From an uncultured Granulicatella sp. (GTDB lineage Bacteria; Bacillota; Bacilli; Lactobacillales; Aerococcaceae), in assembly GCA_947254045.1 (NCBI GenBank), contig CAMYBO010000007.1, positions 1 to 20,250 on the forward strand: 20,250 bases of DNA, written 5' to 3'. The translations under genes and the position numbers were made by a program. Every line of letters starts with the position of its first letter. Within the stretch, counting starts at the first letter, position 1. Positions 14,489 to 20,250 of the stretch are shown in pieces. The notes below the pieces were generated by a model. That model was not told where the DNA came from. It did not search any database and worked only from the letters and a program-made list of their open reading frames with translations.

Positions 14489-14514
14489 TTTATATACATA
14501 TTTTGTTTTATTAT
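14486..14514 (+). promoter_or_regulatory. Putative promoter of the ecf operon
   Basis: TTGTTT (14486-14491), a 17-nt spacer and TATTAT (14509-14514) lie between the rplQ terminator and ecfA1, giving a leader of about 25 nt. The surrounding sequence is very AT-rich, so other -10-like hexamers are possible. The -35 element overlaps the terminator T tract. No riboswitch-like sequence is seen before ecfA1. Confidence 0.4.
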
Positions 14515-14545
14515 ACATATTATAAAAGGTTAAGAGGTGAAGGAA

Positions 14546-15388
14546 TTGACTCAACCAGTTATTTCAATTAAAAATATTCATTTTAATTATCAGGATCAAG
14601 ATACGAGAGAGGCTTTATCAGATGTATCTTTAGACGTTTATGAAGAAGAATGGCTTGCGATTATTGGGCATAATGGTTCTGGTAAATCAACACTTGCAAA
14701 AATGATGAATGGTTTGTTAGAAGCGTCCAGTGGAGAAATTTATATTGATGGACAATTATTAACGGAAGAATCCGTTTATGAAGCACGTCGTAAAGTTGGG
14801 ATGGTGTTTCAAAATCCAGATAATCAATTTGTTGGAACAACTGTGGAAGATGATATTGCTTTCGGCTTAGAAAACATTGGAATGCCACGGGATGAAATGA
14901 TTGAAAAAATCAATGCTTCGTTAGAAATGGTTCGTATGAGTCAGTTCAAAGAAAAAGAACCAGCTCGTTTATCTGGTGGGCAAAAACAACGAGTAGCAAT
15001 TGCTGGAATGATTGCATTAGCTCCTAAAGTTATTATATTAGACGAAGCTACGTCTATGTTAGATCCTCAAGGAAGATATGAAGTGATTTCTACAATTCAA
15101 CAACTTCATAAAGAAAAAGGAATTACAGTTATCTCTATTACACATGATTTAGATGAGGCAGCTCAAGCAGATCGTGTATTATTAATGGAAGGCGGAAAAG
15201 TGAATCGTATTGGTAAGCCTTCTGAAATTTTTGAAATGGGTACAACATTAGTGGATAAAGGTTTAGATGTTCCTTTCTCTGAAAAATTAAAAGCAGTCTT
15301 AAAAGAAAAAGGTTTAAATGTTCCAAGTGAATATTTAGATGAAGAAGGGTTGGTGGAATGGCTATGGACATCCGTTTTAAACAAGTAG
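14546..15388 (+). CDS. ecfA1: ECF transporter ATPase subunit EcfA1
   Basis: The 280-residue product is an ABC ATPase of the energy-coupling factor type. With EcfA2 and EcfT it powers vitamin uptake through exchangeable substrate-binding proteins encoded elsewhere. Visible motifs are Walker A GHNGSGKST (41-49), Q-loop Q89, signature LSGGQ (142-146), Walker B VIILDE (162-167) and switch H200. The sequence in the region after Walker B reads ATSMLDP, typical of A1. A GTG at 14537 is in frame but lies within AAGAGGTG. The TTG at 14546 is better spaced and gives MTQPVISIKNIHF, so it is chosen with moderate certainty. Its end overlaps ecfA2. The older name is cbiO1. Confidence 0.9.
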   Translation: MTQPVISIKNIHFNYQDQDTREALSDVSLDVYEEEWLAIIGHNGSGKSTLAKMMNGLLEASSGEIYIDGQLLTEESVYEARRKVGMVFQNPDNQFVGTTVEDDIAFGLENIGMPRDEMIEKINASLEMVRMSQFKEKEPARLSGGQKQRVAIAGMIALAPKVIILDEATSMLDPQGRYEVISTIQQLHKEKGITVISITHDLDEAAQADRVLLMEGGKVNRIGKPSEIFEMGTTLVDKGLDVPFSEKLKAVLKEKGLNVPSEYLDEEGLVEWLWTSVLNK

Positions 15389-16221
15389 GATTCGCTTATC
15401 AAGCGGGTACTCCTTTCGAGATGAGAGCACTACATGATGTATCGTTTTCAGTTAAAGATGGTTCTTATGTAGCCATTATTGGTCATACTGGTTCAGGTAA
15501 ATCAACGATTCTTCAACATTTAAATGCGTTATTAAAACCAACTGAAGGGATTGTTGAATTAGGAGATAAAACAATTGATTCAACGACTGGAAATAAAGAT
15601 TTAAAACCTTTACGTAAAAAAGTTGGGATTGTTTTTCAATTTCCTGAAGCACAATTGTTTGAAGAAACTGTAGAAAAAGATATTGCTTTTGGTCCTAAAA
15701 ACTTTGGTGTGTGTGAAGAAGAAGCACTAAATATTGCAGCAGAAGTTATTCAAACTGTTGGATTACCAGCAGATGTGTTAAAAAAATCACCTTTTGATTT
15801 ATCAGGTGGACAAATGAGACGTGTTGCGATTGCAGGCGTGTTAGCAATGAAACCAGAAGTATTAGTATTGGACGAACCAACAGCAGGATTAGATCCAAAA
15901 GGTCGCCTAGAAATGATGGAGATGTTTTATAAACTAAATAAAGAACAAAATATGACCATCGTTTTAGTGACTCATCAAATGAATGACGTTAGTGATTATG
16001 CGGATCATGTTGTTGTCATTGAATCTGGAAAAGTTGTGAAAGAAGGTTCGCCAAAAGAAGTATTTGCAGATGCTTCTTGGTTATTAGAAAAACAATTAGG
16101 GGTTCCAACAACATTAGCTTTTGTTGAAAAATTAAAAGAAAAAGGTTGGACTACAGATAAAATGCCTTTAACTTTAGATGAGCTAGCAGATGCTATCTTA
16201 GAAGAACGTGGGGTGAATTAA
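15364..16221 (+). CDS. ecfA2: ECF transporter ATPase subunit EcfA2
   Basis: The 285-residue product is the second ECF ATPase and pairs with EcfA1. Motifs are Walker A GHTGSGKST (40-48), Q-loop Q92, signature LSGGQ (146-150), Walker B VLVLDE (166-171) and switch H204. The Q-loop context FQFPEAQLFEETV is typical of A2. The ATG at 15364 gives the conserved start MDIRFK and lies 7 nt after GGTGG. An ATG two codons upstream at 15358 is possible, with AGAAGGG as its site. It overlaps ecfA1 by 25 nt, implying coupled synthesis of the two ATPases. Confidence 0.93.
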   Translation: MDIRFKQVGFAYQAGTPFEMRALHDVSFSVKDGSYVAIIGHTGSGKSTILQHLNALLKPTEGIVELGDKTIDSTTGNKDLKPLRKKVGIVFQFPEAQLFEETVEKDIAFGPKNFGVCEEEALNIAAEVIQTVGLPADVLKKSPFDLSGGQMRRVAIAGVLAMKPEVLVLDEPTAGLDPKGRLEMMEMFYKLNKEQNMTIVLVTHQMNDVSDYADHVVVIESGKVVKEGSPKEVFADASWLLEKQLGVPTTLAFVEKLKEKGWTTDKMPLTLDELADAILEERGVN

Positions 16222-16224
16222 GAA

Positions 16225-17025
16225 ATGTTAGATAAATTATTATTAGGACGTTATTTACAAGGAGATTCTTTTGTTCATCAATTAGATCCTCGTACAAAAT
16301 TTATTTCTACATTTGTATTCATCATTATTATATTCCTTGCAAATAATTGGTTAACGTATTTAATTTTAGCAATTTTTACATTGGTAGCTTTATTTGCTTC
16401 TAAAATTCCAATGAAGTTCTTTTGGAATGGTGTAAAACCTCTATTATGGGTTATTTTATTTACCGTTGTATTGCAAATGTTGTTTACAACTGGTGGAGAT
16501 GTGTACTTTGAATGGGGCTTTATTAAAATTACTTCATTTGGGGTCATTAATGCGATTTATATTTTCTTGCGGTTTGTATTGATTATTTTTATTTCTACAT
16601 TAATGACTTTAACAACACCACCTTTACAAATTGCAGATGCTATGGAATCTATTATGAAACCGTTAGGGAAAATTGGTGTTCCAGTTCATGAGATTGCTTT
16701 GATGCTATCAATTGCTTTACGTTTTGTTCCAACTTTAATGGATGAAGCTCAGAAGATTATGAATGCACAACGAGCTCGTGGAGTGGACTTTGGTGAAGGG
16801 AATTTATTTGAACAAATGAAAGCCATCATTCCAATTTTAATTCCATTATTTGTGAGTTCATTTAATCGTGCAGAAGATTTAGCAACTGCCATGGAAGCTA
16901 GAGGTTATCAAGGTGGAACTGGTAGAACAAAATATCGTGTGTTAACATACGGAAAGAAAGATGGAGTAACAGCACTTACGCTTGTTATTTTAACCATTGC
17001 TTTAATAGTTTTTAGAGGGCAATGA
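16225..17025 (+). CDS. ecfT: ECF transporter transmembrane subunit EcfT
   Basis: The 266-residue membrane protein is EcfT, the coupling subunit joining the two ATPases to the substrate-binding S component. Hydrophobic segments are evident at about 26-58, 70-90, 105-130, 155-170, 198-212 and 246-264. The two coupling motifs of the family, ARG at 184-186 and ARG at 225-227, are intact. It starts 4 nt after the ecfA2 stop. No S component gene is present here, consistent with a general module serving several vitamins. Its stop overlaps the next gene by 4 nt. Confidence 0.94.
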   Translation: MLDKLLLGRYLQGDSFVHQLDPRTKFISTFVFIIIIFLANNWLTYLILAIFTLVALFASKIPMKFFWNGVKPLLWVILFTVVLQMLFTTGGDVYFEWGFIKITSFGVINAIYIFLRFVLIIFISTLMTLTTPPLQIADAMESIMKPLGKIGVPVHEIALMLSIALRFVPTLMDEAQKIMNAQRARGVDFGEGNLFEQMKAIIPILIPLFVSSFNRAEDLATAMEARGYQGGTGRTKYRVLTYGKKDGVTALTLVILTIALIVFRGQ

Positions 17026-17420
17026 TAAAGATGGAGAATGACTTAACACTATTAAGATATATATTAAGAAAAATCTATCATGCTGAAACACGAATGAAGA
17101 AATTAAAATCATGGATGATTTTTGATTTTTTTAGTGATAGTCTCATTTTAAATTTTTTTAAGAGAAGACAAATTTCAGCACTGAATAAGGATTTAGCAGA
17201 AATTCAACGTGGAGTTAGAAAGCTTCAAAGAGACTATCCTTATTTATTAGCACATTCAAATCTACAAATTTCCAATTCAACTTGGGATTATATTTTTGAT
17301 TTGTGGTTAGATAATGTAGTCGTGGATTTTATGATTTATAAAAATGTACAAGATATTTCTAAACATTTAGATTCGTTAAAAACAGTAGTTGTACGTTTAA
17401 TCAAACAACAATTAAATTAA
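17022..17420 (+). CDS. Unrecognised 132-codon protein coupled to ecfT
   Basis: I do not recognise this protein. The reading frame begins in an ATGA overlap with the ecfT stop; a second in-frame ATG is at 17031, and AGAGGG (17014-17019) is not ideally spaced for either. The product is basic and probably mostly helical. It has a Lys/Arg-rich N-terminal third, a DFFSDSLILNFFKRR segment near 35-49, a helical basic middle (about 50-71), and an aromatic segment WDYIFDLWLDNVVVDFMIY at 88-106. No signal peptide or clear membrane segment is evident. AGA arginine codons dominate, unlike the CGT-rich ribosomal genes, which suggests modest expression. Context links it to the ecf operon, but no function can be inferred. 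Confidence 0.75.
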   Translation: MIKMENDLTLLRYILRKIYHAETRMKKLKSWMIFDFFSDSLILNFFKRRQISALNKDLAEIQRGVRKLQRDYPYLLAHSNLQISNSTWDYIFDLWLDNVVVDFMIYKNVQDISKHLDSLKTVVVRLIKQQLN

Positions 17421-17468
17421 AGACTTTTCCGCAGCTGAATGATTTTTATACTGCGGAGAAGTCTTTTT
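17421..17468 (+). terminator. Intrinsic terminator of the ecf operon
   Basis: Bases 17421-17434 (AGACTTTTCCGCAG) pair with 17451-17464 in a 14-bp stem with one G-T wobble and a 16-nt loop, ending in TTTTT (17464-17468). It immediately follows the stop of the 132-codon gene and clearly separates it from truA. Confidence 0.88.
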
Positions 17469-17496
17469 CACTTTTTGAATAGGAATATGGTACAAT
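17467..17496 (+). promoter_or_regulatory. Extended -10 promoter of truA
   Basis: TACAAT (17491-17496) is directly preceded by TGG, an extended -10 element. A weak TTCACT (17467-17472) lies 18 nt upstream as a -35. The leader to truA would be about 25 nt. Confidence 0.6.
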
Positions 17497-17527
17497 TAGT
17501 CGAAGAAATCATGAAGGAGGAAATCGA

Positions 17528-18280
17528 GTGGGATTTCGTTATAAAGTCATTTTAAGCTATGATGGAACGAATTATGTAGGGTTTCAAGTACAAGAAAATG
17601 GCAATAGTATTCAAGCAGAATTAAATAAAGCATTACGAAAAATGACAAAGGGCTTGTATATTCCGGTTTGCGGTTCAGGTAGAACAGATTCAGGAGTACA
17701 TGCAAATGGGCAAGTTATTCATTTTGATTATCCGACTAAAATTGAAGAAGAGAATTTACAACGAGCCTTAAACAGTTTATTACCGGATGATATTTCTGCA
17801 AAACAAGTAATGGCAGTTAGTGATGAATTTCATGCTAGATATAGTGTGACGGGAAAACGATACATTTACCGTGTAAATATTCAAAAATTCGTCAATCCAT
17901 TTAGTCGTTTATATACTCTTCACCATCCTTATCGAGTGAATGTGGATAAGATGAATGAAGCTTTACAAGTGGTTATTGGTGAACATGATTTTACAAGCTT
18001 TTGTTCTACAAAGACGGATAAGGAATCGAAAGTGCGAATCGTTACTAAAGCGGAAGTTGTAGAGAAAGATGGGGAATTAGTTTTCACCTTTGAAGGAAAT
18101 GGTTTTTTATACAATATGATTCGTATATTAGTAGGGACGAGTTTACAAATCGGGGATGGCTTGCGACCTGTTTCAGATATGAGAGATATTTTAGTAGCAA
18201 TGGATCGACAAAAAGCAGGGCCTACAGCTCCTCCTCAAGGACTGTATTTAGATGAAGTTTTCTATGAAGAAAGGGAATAA
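17528..18280 (+). CDS. truA: tRNA pseudouridine(38-40) synthase TruA
   Basis: The 250-residue product is TruA, which converts uridines 38-40 in the tRNA anticodon stem to pseudouridine. The catalytic aspartate is D54 in GSGRTDSGVHA (49-59). Other family sequence includes YDGTNYVGFQ (11-20), the HDFTSFCSTK stretch and GNGFLYNMIRILVGT. Start is GTG with AAGGAGG (17514-17520) upstream. In many Firmicutes ecfT is directly followed by truA and then rplM-rpsI. Here a terminator separates truA from the ecf operon, and rplM-rpsI do not follow. Confidence 0.96.
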   Translation: MGFRYKVILSYDGTNYVGFQVQENGNSIQAELNKALRKMTKGLYIPVCGSGRTDSGVHANGQVIHFDYPTKIEEENLQRALNSLLPDDISAKQVMAVSDEFHARYSVTGKRYIYRVNIQKFVNPFSRLYTLHHPYRVNVDKMNEALQVVIGEHDFTSFCSTKTDKESKVRIVTKAEVVEKDGELVFTFEGNGFLYNMIRILVGTSLQIGDGLRPVSDMRDILVAMDRQKAGPTAPPQGLYLDEVFYEERE

Positions 18281-18299
18281 TGCAGTTTTATCAAGAGTA

Positions 18300-18308
18300 T
18301 GTTACAAT
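18300..18308 (+). promoter_or_regulatory. Extended -10 element upstream of the aminopeptidase gene
   Basis: TGTTACAAT (TGN plus TACAAT) lies 32 nt before the aminopeptidase ATG. No good -35 hexamer is found at 16-18 nt upstream, so the extended -10 would carry most of the recognition. No terminator is seen after truA, so read-through from truA is also likely. Confidence 0.5.
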
Positions 18309-18339
18309 AGAAAAGGATTTAATTTAAAGGAGAGATTCG

Positions 18340-19584
18340 ATGGTATTAGAAAATTTCGATGTAAATTTACAAAAATATGCAAAATTACTAGTGTCTACAG
18401 GGATTAATGTACAACCAGGACACACTGTGGCGATTTATGCAGAAGTGGAGCAAGCGCCATTTACACGCTTATTAGTAAAAGAAGCATATCAATTAGGAGC
18501 AAGCGAAGTAATCGTTCAATGGAGTGATGATGAAATTAACCGAGATCGTTTATTATATGCTGCTGAAGATCGTATTACGACTGTTCCAGAATATAAAGTA
18601 CAAGAAATGCATTATTTATTAGACCATAAAGCAAGTCGTTTAAGTATTGTTTCTAAAGATCCAGATGCATTAAATGGAGTAGATACAAGTCGTCTTGCTA
18701 AAGCAATGAAAGCTTCAAGTGTTGCTTTAAAACCAATGCGTGTAGCTACTCAAGCGAATAAAGTGAGCTGGACAGTTGCAGCAGCTGCAGGTAGTGCATG
18801 GGCTAAAAAAGTATTCCCAGAAGCAAAATCAACAGAAGAAGCTGTAGATTTATTATGGAATCAAATCTTCACAACTTGCCGAGTGTATGCTGAAGACCCA
18901 GTTGCAGCTTGGAAAGAACATGAAGAAACATTAGACAAAAAAGCAGCTGTTTTAAATAAAGAACAATTTGCTAAATTACACTACACTGCACCAGGAACTG
19001 ATTTAACTCTTGGAATGCCTAAAAACCATGTTTGGGAAAGTGCTGGAAGCTATAATGCACAAGGTGAACATTTTATTGCAAATATGCCAACAGAAGAAGT
19101 GTTCTCAGCTCCAGATTATCGTGTAGCAGATGGTTATGTAACAAGTACTAAACCATTAAGTTATAACGGTAATATTATCGAAGGAATCAAAGTTACTTTT
19201 AAAGATGGTCAAATCGTAGAAGTTTCTGCTGAAAAGGGCGACCAAGTAATGAAAGATTTAGTATTCGGAAATATGGGTGCTCGTGGATTAGGAGAAGTTG
19301 CCTTAGTAAGTGATCCTTCTCCCATTTCTCAATCAGGTATTACATTCTTTAATACATTATATGATGAAAATGCTTCTAACCACTTAGCAATTGGTTCAGC
19401 GTATGCGACAAGTGTTAAAGGTGGAGAGAAATTCGAAACTGAAGAAGAATTAGCTGCAGCCGGTTTAAACCGTTCTGATATTCATGTGGACTTCATGATT
19501 GGTGGTCCAAATATGAATGTTGACGGTATTCGTGAAGACGGAACAGTTGTACCAATCTTCCGTAATGGAGACTGGGCTATTTAA
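18340..19584 (+). CDS. pepS: M29 family aminopeptidase (AmpS/PepS type)
   Basis: The 414-residue product matches M29 metallo-aminopeptidases (AmpS, PepS, thermophilic aminopeptidase T), cytoplasmic enzymes that release N-terminal residues from peptides. The metal-ligand pattern is visible: E253 (TEEVF), E319 (GEVAL), H348 and Y355 (NHLAIGSAY), H382 and D384 (HVDFMIGG). The opening NFDVNLQKYAKLLVSTGINVQPG is typical. AAAGGAG precedes the ATG. In lactic acid bacteria such enzymes take part in peptide use. The family is certain; the exact name (ampS or pepS) varies between genomes. Confidence 0.93.
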   Translation: MVLENFDVNLQKYAKLLVSTGINVQPGHTVAIYAEVEQAPFTRLLVKEAYQLGASEVIVQWSDDEINRDRLLYAAEDRITTVPEYKVQEMHYLLDHKASRLSIVSKDPDALNGVDTSRLAKAMKASSVALKPMRVATQANKVSWTVAAAAGSAWAKKVFPEAKSTEEAVDLLWNQIFTTCRVYAEDPVAAWKEHEETLDKKAAVLNKEQFAKLHYTAPGTDLTLGMPKNHVWESAGSYNAQGEHFIANMPTEEVFSAPDYRVADGYVTSTKPLSYNGNIIEGIKVTFKDGQIVEVSAEKGDQVMKDLVFGNMGARGLGEVALVSDPSPISQSGITFFNTLYDENASNHLAIGSAYATSVKGGEKFETEEELAAAGLNRSDIHVDFMIGGPNMNVDGIREDGTVVPIFRNGDWAI

Positions 19585-19596
19585 TGACTTTGAAAG

Positions 19597-19638
19597 CATC
19601 CTATCCATTGTTTTAGTCAGATGGATGGGATGTTTTTT
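19597..19638 (+). terminator. Intrinsic terminator of the aminopeptidase gene
   Basis: CATCCTATCCAT (19597-19608) and ATGGATGGGATG (19621-19632) form a 12-bp stem with one G-T wobble and a 12-nt loop, followed by six T residues (19633-19638). Confidence 0.87.
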
Positions 19639-19665
19639 ACTTTAAAAATGAAGGAGGTTGAAAAT

Positions 19666-20250
19666 ATGACTCGACAAAGAAAATGGTTTTATGGAATTTT
19701 CGGAGCGTTATTTGCACTGATTTTATTATTTTATGGATTGATTCTTATGTTTACTTATCGTGGAACACCTGAAGCAATTGAGAAATGGAATGAGCATTCT
19801 TATGTAAAAAAGAATCAGTATTATCGATTTGAGGTGAAGGGAGAAGAACAAGCAACTCTATTATTTTATACGGGAGCTTTAGTTGAACCTCAAGCTTATG
19901 TTGGGATTGCCGAAGGGTTAGCGCAAAATGGGATTACGACTTATGTGATTGAATCTTCATTGAACTTACCGATTTTTGAAATGGGAACCATGGAAACAAT
20001 TGTAAAAGAAGAGAATTTGGAAAAAGTATATGTAGCAGGACATTCTTTAGGGGGAGTTGTTGCAAGTTTAGATGCTGTAAAATTACAAAAAGACAATCAC
20101 TTAGCAGGAATAATCTTATTAGCTAGTTATCCAGATAAAAGTGTTGATTTCAGTAGTAGCTCTATTTCAGTTTTATCGATTTTAGGAAGTTATGATAAGA
20201 TTTTGAATTGGGAAAAATATGAAGCTAGTAAAATTCGTTTACCAAAGTCT
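19666..20250 (+). CDS. Membrane-anchored alpha/beta hydrolase, 3' end beyond window
   Basis: An open frame from the ATG at 19666 runs 195 codons to the window edge without a stop. It begins MTRQRKWFYGIFGALFALIL, a basic start followed by a hydrophobic segment (about residues 8-29), so it is probably a membrane anchor or signal with the rest outside the cell. The nucleophile elbow AGHSLGG lies near residues 125-131. The preceding pattern LLFYTGALVEPQAY (about 65-78) suggests the oxyanion region of a dienelactone-hydrolase-like or abhydrolase-5 type protein. The acid and histidine would lie past the window. AAGGAGG is present upstream. No clear promoter is seen in the 27 nt after the preceding terminator. 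Substrate unknown. Confidence 0.8.
   Translation, partial: MTRQRKWFYGIFGALFALILLFYGLILMFTYRGTPEAIEKWNEHSYVKKNQYYRFEVKGEEQATLLFYTGALVEPQAYVGIAEGLAQNGITTYVIESSLNLPIFEMGTMETIVKEENLEKVYVAGHSLGGVVASLDAVKLQKDNHLAGIILLASYPDKSVDFSSSSISVLSILGSYDKILNWEKYEASKIRLPKS

Noticed and set aside
1..20250. Search for CRISPR arrays, insertion sequences, prophage parts, tRNA or rRNA genes
   Set aside because: No repeated spacer pattern, transposase, integrase, attachment site or RNA gene was seen. The window is conserved core genome.

Overview
The window is a housekeeping stretch from an AT-rich Firmicute, with every gene on the plus strand. It carries the complete S10-spc-alpha ribosomal protein cluster (rpsJ to rplQ, about 351-14296). 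This is followed by an ECF-transporter energising module (ecfA1-ecfA2-ecfT), a small unrecognised gene, truA, an M29 aminopeptidase gene, and the start of a membrane-anchored alpha/beta hydrolase cut by the window end. Several features point to Lactobacillales: strong AAGGAGG ribosome binding sites, the short zinc-type S14, zinc-type L36, adenylate kinase with a Cys4 lid, no map gene between adk and infA, and a structured RNA downstream of rplQ in the place where the L17 downstream element is known in lactic acid bacteria and Listeria. I cannot name the genus. Carnobacteriaceae or Aerococcaceae would be a guess.

Layout. Bases 1-350 hold an intrinsic terminator of an unseen upstream gene, the main promoter (about 145-173), and a leader of about 170 nt that can form several stems, some mutually exclusive. 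The S10 block (rpsJ, rplC, rplD, rplW, rplB, rpsS, rplV, rpsC, rplP, rpmC, rpsQ) runs to 5427. The spc block (rplN, rplX, rplE, rpsZ, rpsH, rplF, rplR, rpsE, rpmD, rplO, secY, adk) runs to 11585, with a 12-bp hairpin at the rplF/rplR junction. The alpha block (infA, rpmJ, rpsM, rpsK, rpoA, rplQ) has its own extended -10 promoter upstream of infA. Tight spacing and short overlaps suggest one long transcription unit, topped up at infA and ended by hairpins at 14379-14488.

After rplQ, 249 bases hold three hairpins and a likely promoter for ecfA1-ecfA2-ecfT and a 132-codon gene translationally coupled to ecfT. A strong terminator (17421-17468) ends that unit. truA and the aminopeptidase gene each have an extended -10 promoter, and the aminopeptidase gene has a terminator at 19597-19638.

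Functionally the window supplies most proteins of the two ribosomal subunits, initiation factor IF-1, the RNA polymerase alpha subunit, the SecY translocon channel, nucleotide balance through Adk, vitamin uptake through the ECF module, and tRNA pseudouridylation. The protein-coding content is conventional. The parts most worth a second look are RNA-level: the rpsJ leader, the element after rplQ, the rplF/rplR hairpin, and the unrecognised gene between ecfT and truA.
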